A stretch of 17,168 nt of DNA. Origin: Trichodesmium sp. MAG_R04 (GTDB lineage: Bacteria > Cyanobacteriota > Cyanobacteriia > Cyanobacteriales > Microcoleaceae). Numbering within the stretch: the stretch's first letter is position 1; every line of letters begins with the position of its first letter. The position numbers were made by a program, and so were the translations under genes. The stretch lies in NCBI GenBank assembly GCA_023356515.1, contig JAKQYG010000029.1:1-17168 (forward strand), read 5' to 3'. This document shows, one piece after another, positions 8,159 to 16,611 of the stretch. Below the pieces are notes generated by a model that was not told the DNA's origin, did no database searches, and saw only the letters and a list, made by a program, of their open reading frames with translations.

Positions 8159-8470
8159 TAATACTTGTAATTTATTCACTAACTACAGACAAAAAATCAA
8201 GGGAAAAAACCAGAAATGATTTATCAAAATCCAGAACGTAGCCGCAAATATTTGTTTTTAATAGAACAATTACTGAGGTCTTATCAAGGTCAGCATCAAA
8301 GCATTTTAGATGATAATTCCGAATTGCTAGATAGTGAATTAATTGAAATTATGAGGCAGAGGGCGGAAGCTGAAAAAAATATGGGGAATATTCAGAATTA
8401 TGAGTTTTTAAATTCAATTGCAGATAGACTGAATGAAACTTTACCATCATCTTTTTCTAGCAATTTAGAT
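7979..8470 (+). repeat. Duplication joint, copy 1 (gene tail + spacer + next gene head)
   Basis: These 492 bp cover the last 60 codons of C1, the 57-bp spacer and the first 85 codons of C2. They match 11504..11995 at a constant offset of 3525 bp without indels. Similarity ends sharply after 'caatttagat' at 8470. This is the signature of tandem duplication by unequal exchange. Confidence 0.85.
8159..8215 (+). repeat. Conserved 57-bp spacer between CHAT genes (copy 1)
   Basis: The spacer starts TAATACTTGTAATTTATT and carries an AAGGGA Shine-Dalgarno-like stretch about 11 nt before the ATG at 8216. The C2/C3 spacer (11684..11740) has the same length and almost the same sequence. Part of it (TTGTAATTTATTCACTAAC) recurs before gene D. 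Confidence 0.8.
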
Positions 8471-9859
8471 ATTTATACAAAGGCAAATAAATATTTGGAT
8501 TCACCTTTAGAATTTGGAATAATACAGCTAAATTTGGGAGCAAATTTTTATGAAAAGTATGACAATAGATGGGGTAATATATTAGTTAATTTAGAGGAAG
8601 CTATTAATTTTTTTGAACAAGGTTTTTTGATTTTGAGCTATGAAAATACTCCTGATCAAAAAATGTGGCTTTCTTGTATAAATATATTAGGGGTTTGTTA
8701 CTTTGAAAAATATCAAATAAAAGGTAATTCTAATGATATTGAAAAAGCTATTAAAGCTTATGGATCAGCTTTAAATTATTACCCTGAAAATACTTTAGAG
8801 TGGGCAATGGTACAGCTGAATCTTGGGAATAGTTATTGTGTCCGTCAAGGAAAACCTTTGGAAAATTTAACCAAAGCGATTAAATGTTATAAAAACTCCC
8901 TGAGAGTTCGCAAACAAGAGACTTATCCTACAGAATGGGCGGATGTTCAGATTAATTTGGCACTAGCATATTATCGCCGGGGATTGCTTGGACATTCACA
9001 AAATGCAGAAGATCTTGAGCAAGCAATTGAATGTAGTAAGAGAGCTTTAAGGGTTTATGATGATTCTAGCAAGTATCCTAAACGGTGGGCTCAATTGCAA
9101 CATAATTTAGGACTTTCTTATAGCGATCGCCGCAAAGGAAAGTCTGCTGACAATATCGAATTAGCAATTGACTATTTCAATCAATCTTTAACAGTAACAA
9201 CTAAAGAAGCTGATCCTTATCAATGGGCACAGAGACAAAGAACTTTAGGAGTAGTTTATCGTCAAAGAGCACAGGGAGGAAGAGGCGATAGCATTACTAG
9301 CTTTAAATTAGGAATTGAATGCCATGAAAAAGCTTTGCTAGTTTTCAACCAGGAAAAATATCCTGTTGCTTGGGCTGAAACTCAGCATACCTTAGCTGAA
9401 TGTTACAGAAGTTTTGCCAAGCTTACTAAACCCAGAGAGAACTTGAAAAAAGCTATTGCTTGTGGAACTCAAGCCATAAATCAATTCCAAGATAATCCTC
9501 AAAAATTAGCTACTGTTAAATTTGAATTGGGAACTTGTTATAAAAATTTGGCATCGGAAGGGGAAGAGCAAGAAAAAAATCTAACTCTAGCTATTAAATG
9601 TTATCAAGACGCTCTTGGTGTAACTTCCCGTGAAAGCAAACCTTCTTTTTGGGCTGATACCAAAAATAGTATCGCCAATGCTTATCAACATAATGGTCAA
9701 TATCAAGAGGCTATCAACTCTTATCAAGATGCTCTTTTAGTGCATACTCGTGATACTTTTCCAACTGACTATATTAGAACTTTAGTTAATCAGGACTTAC
9801 GCACAGGCACTATATCTAGTGGGGGCGAATGCCATTTACCCCTACATATGGCGTTTTAA
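8216..9859 (+). CDS. TPR half of TPR-CHAT gene 2, truncated by a MITE-borne stop (protein C2, N-part)
   Basis: 547 codons. Residues 1..80 are the NPERS module (MIYQNPERSRKYLFLIEQLL). About nine TPR units follow from residue 90, and a tenth is broken at codon 524 by the MITE at 9791. The last 23 codons are MITE-encoded, ending in TAA at 9857..9859. The sequence resumes downstream in the same reading frame (9863..11683), so the ancestral gene ran 8216..11683 and would encode about 1123 aa without the 96-bp insertion. As it stands, translation would give a head-plus-TPR protein lacking its CHAT peptidase. It is colinear with the second half of C3 but lacks C3's residues of about 86..545. A truncated scaffold could still bind partners and act as a decoy or inhibitor, which is speculation. 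Confidence 0.8.
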   Translation: MIYQNPERSRKYLFLIEQLLRSYQGQHQSILDDNSELLDSELIEIMRQRAEAEKNMGNIQNYEFLNSIADRLNETLPSSFSSNLDIYTKANKYLDSPLEFGIIQLNLGANFYEKYDNRWGNILVNLEEAINFFEQGFLILSYENTPDQKMWLSCINILGVCYFEKYQIKGNSNDIEKAIKAYGSALNYYPENTLEWAMVQLNLGNSYCVRQGKPLENLTKAIKCYKNSLRVRKQETYPTEWADVQINLALAYYRRGLLGHSQNAEDLEQAIECSKRALRVYDDSSKYPKRWAQLQHNLGLSYSDRRKGKSADNIELAIDYFNQSLTVTTKEADPYQWAQRQRTLGVVYRQRAQGGRGDSITSFKLGIECHEKALLVFNQEKYPVAWAETQHTLAECYRSFAKLTKPRENLKKAIACGTQAINQFQDNPQKLATVKFELGTCYKNLASEGEEQEKNLTLAIKCYQDALGVTSRESKPSFWADTKNSIANAYQHNGQYQEAINSYQDALLVHTRDTFPTDYIRTLVNQDLRTGTISSGGECHLPLHMAF

Positions 9860-11680
9860 AGGTTGATTTGCGTAAGTCCTGTTAATATAGGAAATACTCA
9901 TAAAAACTATCAAAAACTAGCAGATGCTTTTAACAGTTATCAAGAAGCTATTAATATCTTTGAGGATTTACTGTATCAGTTGGGAGCTGATGATGACGCT
10001 AAACGCAAATTACGAGAACAATGGGTTAACTTATATAAATTAATAGTTGTAGTTTGTTTACAGTTAGGCAAGGAGAAACCAGAATATTATGCTACAGCTT
10101 GGGAATATGTCGAAAGAAGTAAAACTCGTCGTTTAGTAGAAATTTTCGCACAGACTAAACCGGCTAATGTTTCTGATACTGATTGGAAAGAATTTCAGGA
10201 TTTAAGAAATCAAATAACTAACAAAGAAAAATGGATAGAAGATAAAGAGAGGTCAATTATTTTATTAGAAGAATTAGAAGAATCTGTTGAACAGCCAGAG
10301 TTAGATAATTACAAAATTGCTTTAGTTAATCTGAAGCAGCAGTTAAATAAAAAGTTGGAAACAAATCCTCAATTAGCTATAGGGCAACAGATTCAATATA
10401 CTCCATTTTCTAAGTTAGGAGAAAAATTATCAGATGATTCTACGGTAGTTATTCAATGGTATATTTTATCAGTAGATGTCGGTTCCAAGTTATGTGTTTT
10501 TATTTATAATCTTCAAAGTTCTCAACCTTATGTGTGGGAATCAAGTTCTGAAGATTTAAAGAAATTATATCAGTGGAATCAAGAATATCTTTTAACCTAC
10601 TACTCAAATTATAAAACTTTGGTTGATGAATTACCAGAACGTCTTAATCGTTTAGCTGAAATATTGCATATTGATGAATTAATAACCTATATTCCTAAAA
10701 ATTGTCAAGAAATTATCCTGATTCCTCATCTGTTTTTACACTTACTTCCAATTCATGCACTACCTATTAAATCTGAAACTTGGCAAAAATTTAATCCTAA
10801 TTCTGCCAGGACTAATCAAACTCATTATTTCTTTGAATGTTTTACCAAAAGAGTCCGCTACGCTCCTAGTTTCCAGATACTGGGTCAAAGAAAAAATCAA
10901 AAATATCCCAACTATAATCATCTGTTTGCTGTTCAAAACCCTACTTTAGACCTCAAATATACTGATATTGAAGTAGCAGCTATTAAAGAATTTTTCGATG
11001 ACTCTTATATCTTAAAAAAAGAAAATGCCAATAAAAAAAATCTTAATGCTTCCCAAATTAGTCTTGCCCATTGCGTCCATTTTTCTTGTCACGGTTCTTT
11101 TAACTTTAGTGAACCGTTAAAATCAGCTTTAATTCTTGCTAATACTCAGATAGCTGAAGTTCAAGAAATCAAAAATACTAGATATATTTCTTTAAGAGAA
11201 GGAGACTCTTTTGACCTACAAAAATGCTTGACACTAGAAGAAATTTTTAGTCTCAATCTAACTCAATGCTATCTGGTCACCCTCTCAGCTTGTGAAACTG
11301 GCTTAATAGATAGCAGCAGCACTACTGATGAATATATTGGTTTACCTAGCAGTTTCCTCTATGCGGGTGCTTCTAATGTTGTTAGTAGTTTGTGGCCTGT
11401 TAACGACCTTTCCACAACTTTTTTAATGATTAAATTGTATGAAAATTTAAACCAACAATTAAAGGAAAAAAATGAAATGAATGTAGCGATCGCTCTGGGA
11501 AATGCCCAATTGTGGCTGAAAAAAGTCGATAAAACAGAATTAGAAAAATGGTTGGCCAATATCCCTTTAATAGACCCAAATCACGAAGCAGAATTAGAAG
11601 ACTGGTTAAGGGATCTTAAACCTAATATTAAGCCTTTTGAATCTCCTTACTATTGGGCAGCATTCTGTGCTATTGGTCAA
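9677..11680 (+). repeat. Near-identical CHAT-half repeat, copy 1
   Basis: Matches 14558..16465 at an offset of 4881 bp before the MITE and 4785 bp after it; the difference is exactly the 96-bp insertion. From 9954 to 11521 I find no difference by eye over about 1.57 kb. Upstream TPR sequence is clearly more diverged, so this block was copied or converted recently. Confidence 0.85.
9791..9881. mobile_element. MITE copy 2 (91 bp) inserted in TPR-CHAT gene 2
   Basis: Perfect 13-bp terminal inverted repeats CAGGACTTACGCA (9791..9803) and TGCGTAAGTCCTG (9869..9881) are flanked by perfect 5-bp duplications TTAAT (9786..9790 and 9882..9886). The paralogous uninterrupted site lies in C3 near 14667..14675 (tttaatataggaaa), which proves the insertion. 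Element plus duplication is 96 bp, a multiple of three, and contains one in-frame stop (TAA 9857..9859). There is no ORF for a transposase. The perfect ends suggest a young insertion. The transposase family is not assigned. Confidence 0.93.
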
Positions 11681-11683
11681 TGA
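9863..11683 (+). pseudogene. CHAT half of TPR-CHAT gene 2, cut off from its start by the MITE (protein C2, C-part)
   Basis: 606 open codons in the same frame as the gene starting at 8216. They hold the last half TPR, the 'YVERSKTRRLVEIF' hinge, and the CHAT domain with His at codon 410 (FSCHG) and Cys at codon 477 (LSACETG), the same 67-residue spacing as the intact paralogues. The only early candidate start is a TTG at 9863 within the MITE. AAAGG lies directly against it (zero spacing), a poor ribosome site, and there is no in-frame ATG until close to the C-terminus. So the peptidase half is probably silent unless the single TAA is read through or the MITE is lost. The coding sequence itself is undamaged and indistinguishable by eye from C3 over most of its length. 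Confidence 0.75.
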
Positions 11684-11995
11684 TAATACTTGTAATTTAT
11701 TCACTAACTAAAGACAAAAATTCAAGGGAAAAAACCAGAAATGATTTATCAAAATCCAGAACGTAGCCACAAATATTTGTTTTTAATAGAACAATTACTG
11801 AGGTCTCCTCAAGGTCAGCATCAAAGCATTTTAGATGATAATTCCGAACTGCTAGATACCGGATTAATTGAGATGATGAGACAGAGGGCGGAAGCTGAAG
11901 AAAATATGGGTAATATTCAGAATTATGAGTTTTTAAATTCAATTGCTGATAGACTGAATGAAACTTTAGCATCATCTTTTTCTAGCAATTTAGAT
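11504..11995 (+). repeat. Duplication joint, copy 2 (C2 tail + spacer + C3 head)
   Basis: Second copy of the 492-bp block at 7979..8470, with no indels. It covers the C2 stop (TGA 11681..11683), the 57-bp spacer 11684..11740 and the NPERS head of C3 up to residue 85, after which C2 and C3 become unrelated (C3 reads DQGKKQNLE). Confidence 0.85.
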
Positions 11996-14900
11996 CAAGG
12001 GAAAAAGCAAAATCTAGAATCATCTAGTAGTGATGATTTTAACCAACCGGAGACCAAACAAAAAATTCCTGAATTACCAGAAGCTCAACAGATAGTATTG
12101 GTTGATATATTTAGAAACATTGAACAATATGGAACAAATATAGAGATTATTTATCCAATTTTGCAAAAACATTTGTCTCAATTAAGTCTAGAATTTGCTG
12201 AAAATTTGCGCCATTGGGCAACTATAGCTTTGAGTCAATCTACTCAATCTGCTCATACTTTGGCTTTATCTTTAGTAAGCTTAAGTTATTTAATGCTGTA
12301 TTTACCTTTTGGTGACAAGGGAACTAATATTGCTATTAGTAAAGCTGGTTATGAAAGTTCTTTGACCTTTTTCACTAGAGAAAAATTCCCTGAAGCTTAT
12401 GCGGAATTAATGATTAATTTGGGGATAGCTGTTGAAGAGGATACTTTAGCAGACTCGGTGCAGAAATGGGAAGAAGCGATCGCTTATTATCAAACAGCAT
12501 CTCAAATATTTACTCGTGAAGTTAATCCTGAAAAATGGGCATTTATTCAAGACAATTTAGGCAATGCTTATCGCAATCGTCAGCAAGGTGAAATAGAAAT
12601 TAATTTACAACAAGCAATTGCTTTTTATCAGGATGCTTTGCAGATTTTTTATCCTGAAAGATATCCGAGACAGTGGGGATGTGTTCAACATAATTTAGGC
12701 CATGCTTATTTGAATTTATCTACCTTAAATATCAAAGAATCTAGAGAAGATAATGAGCAGTTTTTAGAAACAGCTATTGATTGTTATGAAAAAGCATTAC
12801 AAACTCTGAAAAAAGATATTTACCCTGACCTATGGGCATTGATACAATTAAGTTCAGGTAATGCCTATAGTCGTCGGTTACGAGGAAATCCTTATCATAA
12901 TTATGAAAAAGCCCAGCAATATTTTGAAAATGCTTTATTGGTTTATACACCTCAAACTTATCCTTTTTATTATCAACAGGTAAAAGATGGTGAACAGAAA
13001 CTTCAAAAGTTAGTTCAACTCTGGTATGAAAGTGATTCAAATATAGAAACAAAAGAGGATTTTTCTTTTATCATTGAACTGTTAAACTTCATCTTAGCAA
13101 GTCAAGGTGATACACAAAAATTATTTGCATTTTTAGACAATCATTTAGATAAAATTAATCAAAATTTTTCCGACACATTACTCACATTTATTGCTTCAAT
13201 TCGGAGTAAAGATAAAAACACTTTACCTTATTTTATGGGAGCTATTTTAGGATTTAGTCTACTTCTAATGGTTTTTCCAAGGGGGGAAAGAAGGATTAAT
13301 ATTAATGTAGCTATTATAGGTTTGAAATCAGTCTTAGAGTCTATCCCAAAAGATAAAAAAATACAGCAAGATTCAGAGTCATTATCTCAACTTGGAAGCA
13401 TACAACTATATTTAGGAGCAGCTCTTTATGAAAGATATGAGAATAGATGGGGTAATTTTTTGCAGGATTTAGAGGAAACTATTAAATGTTTTGAGGAAGG
13501 CTTTGCTGTTTTTAGTTATAAAAATTCTCTAGATAGAGAGTGGTGGGCTTCTTGTCAAAATAAATTAGGAAATGTCTACTTTAAAAAAAGCGAAATTAAA
13601 GGCGATTCTAATGATCTTGAAAAAGCAATCAATGCTTATGAATCAGCTTTAAAAGTTTACCCGGAAAAGACTTTAGATTGGGCCATGGTACAGATGAATC
13701 TTGGGAATAGTTATTGTCACCGTAAAGGAGATCCTTTGGAAAATTTAACTCAAGCAATTAAGTGTTATAAAAACTCCCTAACAGTTCGCAAACAAGAGAC
13801 TTATCCTACAGAATGGTCGGATGTTCAGATTAATTTGGCACAAGCATATTATCACCGGGGATTGCTTGGACATTCACAAAATGCAGAAGATCTTGAGCAA
13901 GCAATTGAATGTAGTAAGAGAGCTTTAAGGGTTTATGATAATTCTAGCAAGTATCCTGAACGGTGGGCTGGACTGCAAAAAGATTTAGGGGTTTTTTATA
14001 GCGATCGCCGCAAAGGAAAGAAAGCTGACAATATCGAATTAGCAATTGACTATTTCAATCAATCTTTAACAGTAACAACTAAAGAAGCTTATCCTGATCA
14101 ATGGGCACATATACAAAAAACTTTAGGAGTAGTTTACGGTCAAAGAACAGAGGGAGGAAGGGGTGATAGTATTGCTAACTTAAAATTAGGAATTGAATGT
14201 CTTGAAAAAGCTTTGCAAATTTTCGACCCTGAAAAATATCCTGTTGATTGGGCCGAGACTCAACAGAACTTAGCTTATTTGTATCAAAGCCTTGGTGTAA
14301 TCATCGACCCAGAAGGCAACTTAAAAAAAGCCATTGACTGTGCAAATAACGCTGACAGTCAATTTAGGAACGACCCTCTCAAATGGGCTAAGTCTCAATC
14401 TGTGTTGGGAACTTCTTATAAAAATTTGAGCCCCTTGGTTGAGGAAAATCGGGAAGAAAATTTAGCAAAAGCTATTGAATATTATGAAAATGCTCTCGGT
14501 GAAACTTCTCTTAAAAGTCAGCCTTTTTATTGGGCTGAAATAAAAAATAGTTTAGGCAATGCTTATCAACATAATGGTCAATATCAAGAGGCTATCAACT
14601 CTTATCAAGATGCTCTTTTGGTGCATACTCGTGATACTTTTCCAACTGACTATGTTAAAACTTTATTTAATATAGGAAATACTCATAAAAAGTATCAAAA
14701 ACTAACAGATGCTTTTAACAGTTATCAAGAAGCTATTGATATCTTTGAGGATTTACTGTATCAGTTGGGAGCTGATGATGACGCTAAACGCAAATTACGA
14801 GAACAATGGGTTAACTTATATAAATTAATAGTTGTAGTTTGTTTACAGTTAGGCAAGGAGAAACCAGAATATTATGCTACAGCTTGGGAATATGTCGAAA

Positions 14901-16471
14901 GAAGTAAAACTCGTCGTTTAGTAGAAATTTTCGCACAGACTAAACCGGCTAATGTTTCTGATACTGATTGGAAAGAATTTCAGGATTTAAGAAATCAAAT
15001 AACTAACAAAGAAAAATGGATAGAAGATAAAGAGAGGTCAATTATTTTATTAGAAGAATTAGAAGAATCTGTTGAACAGCCAGAGTTAGATAATTACAAA
15101 ATTGCTTTAGTTAATCTGAAGCAGCAGTTAAATAAAAAGTTGGAAACAAATCCTCAATTAGCTATAGGGCAACAGATTCAATATACTCCATTTTCTAAGT
15201 TAGGAGAAAAATTATCAGATGATTCTACGGTAGTTATTCAATGGTATATTTTATCAGTAGATGTCGGTTCCAAGTTATGTGTTTTTATTTATAATCTTCA
15301 AAGTTCTCAACCTTATGTGTGGGAATCAAGTTCTGAAGATTTAAAGAAATTATATCAGTGGAATCAAGAATATCTTTTAACCTACTACTCAAATTATAAA
15401 ACTTTGGTTGATGAATTACCAGAACGTCTTAATCGTTTAGCTGAAATATTGCATATTGATGAATTAATAACCTATATTCCTAAAAATTGTCAAGAAATTA
15501 TCCTGATTCCTCATCTGTTTTTACACTTACTTCCAATTCATGCACTACCTATTAAATCTGAAACTTGGCAAAAATTTAATCCTAATTCTGCCAGGACTAA
15601 TCAAACTCATTATTTCTTTGAATGTTTTACCAAAAGAGTCCGCTACGCTCCTAGTTTCCAGATACTGGGTCAAAGAAAAAATCAAAAATATCCCAACTAT
15701 AATCATCTGTTTGCTGTTCAAAACCCTACTTTAGACCTCAAATATACTGATATTGAAGTAGCAGCTATTAAAGAATTTTTCGATGACTCTTATATCTTAA
15801 AAAAAGAAAATGCCAATAAAAAAAATCTTAATGCTTCCCAAATTAGTCTTGCCCATTGCGTCCATTTTTCTTGTCACGGTTCTTTTAACTTTAGTGAACC
15901 GTTAAAATCAGCTTTAATTCTTGCTAATACTCAGATAGCTGAAGTTCAAGAAATCAAAAATACTAGATATATTTCTTTAAGAGAAGGAGACTCTTTTGAC
16001 CTACAAAAATGCTTGACACTAGAAGAAATTTTTAGTCTCAATCTAACTCAATGCTATCTGGTCACCCTCTCAGCTTGTGAAACTGGCTTAATAGATAGCA
16101 GCAGCACTACTGATGAATATATTGGTTTACCTAGCAGTTTCCTCTATGCGGGTGCTTCTAATGTTGTTAGTAGTTTGTGGCCTGTTAACGACCTTTCCAC
16201 AACTTTTTTAATGATTAAATTGTATGAAAATTTAAACCAACAATTAAAGGAAAAAAATGAAATGAATGTAGCGATCGCTCTGGGAAATGCCCAATTGTGG
16301 CTGAAACAAGTCGATAAAACACAATTAGAAAAATGGTTGGCCAATATCCCTTTAATAGACCCAAATCACGAAGCAGAATTAGAAGACTGCTTAAGCGATC
16401 TTAAACCTAATATTAAGCCTTTTGAATCTCCTTACTATTGGGCAGCATTCTGTGCCATTGGTCAATCATAA
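11741..16471 (+). CDS. TPR-CHAT protease 3, long form with duplicated helical/TPR blocks (protein C3)
   Basis: 1576 aa. Residues 1..85 are the NPERS module, followed by a polar linker (86..117). Helical pre-TPR domain 1 spans about 118..205, with about five TPR units (205..430). Helical domain 2 spans about 437..546, with about ten TPR units (547..1000). The hinge 'YVERSKTRRLVEIF' lies near 1050, and the CHAT domain runs 1160..1576 with His1379 (FSCHG) and Cys1446 (LSACETG), so catalysis is expected. It is about 450 residues longer than the restored C2 because of residues 86..545. The C1/C2 stop TGA has become TCA, so the protein ends one codon later (GQS, TAA 16469..16471), just before a MITE. 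The start has AAGGGA about 11 nt upstream. The hydrophobic patch near 500 lies inside helical domain 2 and is not a convincing membrane helix. It is the only intact CHAT gene here with the head module. Confidence 0.92.
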   Translation: MIYQNPERSHKYLFLIEQLLRSPQGQHQSILDDNSELLDTGLIEMMRQRAEAEENMGNIQNYEFLNSIADRLNETLASSFSSNLDQGKKQNLESSSSDDFNQPETKQKIPELPEAQQIVLVDIFRNIEQYGTNIEIIYPILQKHLSQLSLEFAENLRHWATIALSQSTQSAHTLALSLVSLSYLMLYLPFGDKGTNIAISKAGYESSLTFFTREKFPEAYAELMINLGIAVEEDTLADSVQKWEEAIAYYQTASQIFTREVNPEKWAFIQDNLGNAYRNRQQGEIEINLQQAIAFYQDALQIFYPERYPRQWGCVQHNLGHAYLNLSTLNIKESREDNEQFLETAIDCYEKALQTLKKDIYPDLWALIQLSSGNAYSRRLRGNPYHNYEKAQQYFENALLVYTPQTYPFYYQQVKDGEQKLQKLVQLWYESDSNIETKEDFSFIIELLNFILASQGDTQKLFAFLDNHLDKINQNFSDTLLTFIASIRSKDKNTLPYFMGAILGFSLLLMVFPRGERRININVAIIGLKSVLESIPKDKKIQQDSESLSQLGSIQLYLGAALYERYENRWGNFLQDLEETIKCFEEGFAVFSYKNSLDREWWASCQNKLGNVYFKKSEIKGDSNDLEKAINAYESALKVYPEKTLDWAMVQMNLGNSYCHRKGDPLENLTQAIKCYKNSLTVRKQETYPTEWSDVQINLAQAYYHRGLLGHSQNAEDLEQAIECSKRALRVYDNSSKYPERWAGLQKDLGVFYSDRRKGKKADNIELAIDYFNQSLTVTTKEAYPDQWAHIQKTLGVVYGQRTEGGRGDSIANLKLGIECLEKALQIFDPEKYPVDWAETQQNLAYLYQSLGVIIDPEGNLKKAIDCANNADSQFRNDPLKWAKSQSVLGTSYKNLSPLVEENREENLAKAIEYYENALGETSLKSQPFYWAEIKNSLGNAYQHNGQYQEAINSYQDALLVHTRDTFPTDYVKTLFNIGNTHKKYQKLTDAFNSYQEAIDIFEDLLYQLGADDDAKRKLREQWVNLYKLIVVVCLQLGKEKPEYYATAWEYVERSKTRRLVEIFAQTKPANVSDTDWKEFQDLRNQITNKEKWIEDKERSIILLEELEESVEQPELDNYKIALVNLKQQLNKKLETNPQLAIGQQIQYTPFSKLGEKLSDDSTVVIQWYILSVDVGSKLCVFIYNLQSSQPYVWESSSEDLKKLYQWNQEYLLTYYSNYKTLVDELPERLNRLAEILHIDELITYIPKNCQEIILIPHLFLHLLPIHALPIKSETWQKFNPNSARTNQTHYFFECFTKRVRYAPSFQILGQRKNQKYPNYNHLFAVQNPTLDLKYTDIEVAAIKEFFDDSYILKKENANKKNLNASQISLAHCVHFSCHGSFNFSEPLKSALILANTQIAEVQEIKNTRYISLREGDSFDLQKCLTLEEIFSLNLTQCYLVTLSACETGLIDSSSTTDEYIGLPSSFLYAGASNVVSSLWPVNDLSTTFLMIKLYENLNQQLKEKNEMNVAIALGNAQLWLKQVDKTQLEKWLANIPLIDPNHEAELEDCLSDLKPNIKPFESPYYWAAFCAIGQS
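14558..16465 (+). repeat. Near-identical CHAT-half repeat, copy 2
   Basis: Partner of 9677..11680 without the MITE. The last 170 bp are mosaic: at 16307 and 16321 C3 agrees with C1 (encoding KQVDKTQ) and not with C2 (KKVDKTE). This points to patchy conversion among all three genes. Confidence 0.85.
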
Positions 16472-16473
16472 TA

Positions 16474-16575
16474 CAGCCAATTCCACTTTGGTGAGATACG
16501 CCCACGCGGGCAAGACGTCTCCACTGGGAACATTTAATTGTTAATATTTGTACTTCATATACTTGGAATCTGCTG
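16474..16575. mobile_element. Second MITE type (102 bp, TA target duplication) between C3 and D
   Basis: Imperfect terminal repeats: CAGCCAATTCCA at the left and, read inward from the right, CAGCAGATTCCA (10 of 12). TA lies on each side (16472..16473 and 16576..16577). The C1 and C2 spacers give the empty site: TAATAC runs straight into TTGTAATTTATT there. A TA duplication fits IS630/Tc1-mariner-type elements, but no transposase is present. The core holds a GC-rich inverted repeat, GCCC-ACGC-GGGC, near 16500..16511. Confidence 0.7.
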
Positions 16576-16611
16576 TATTTGTAATTTATTCACTAACTGA
16601 GGACAAAAATT
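16576..16611 (+). promoter_or_regulatory. Conserved spacer remnant and ribosome binding site of gene D
   Basis: TTGTAATTTATTCACTAACT, as in the C1/C2 and C2/C3 spacers, continues to GACAAAAATT and then diverges at the ATG of D. GAGGA at 16599..16603 lies 8 nt before the ATG at 16612, better placed than in the CHAT genes. Confidence 0.65.

Noticed and set aside
9863..9890. TTG at 9863 as the genuine start of an independent CHAT gene
   Set aside because: The codon lies inside the MITE with AAAGG at zero spacing, and the frame is simply the continuation of the gene from 8216. The uninterrupted C3 paralogue shows that it is one gene.
10755..10949. Repeated 64-codon ORF (also at 15540..15734)
   Set aside because: It is conserved only because the CHAT halves are duplicated. 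It is an out-of-frame shadow within the CHAT coding sequence. The same holds for the minus-strand ORFs near 11359 and 16144.
13220..13285. Possible membrane helix in C3 (FMGAILGFSLLLMVF)
   Set aside because: It is short and falls in a repeated helical domain whose other copies are amphipathic. C3 has no other sign of membrane insertion.
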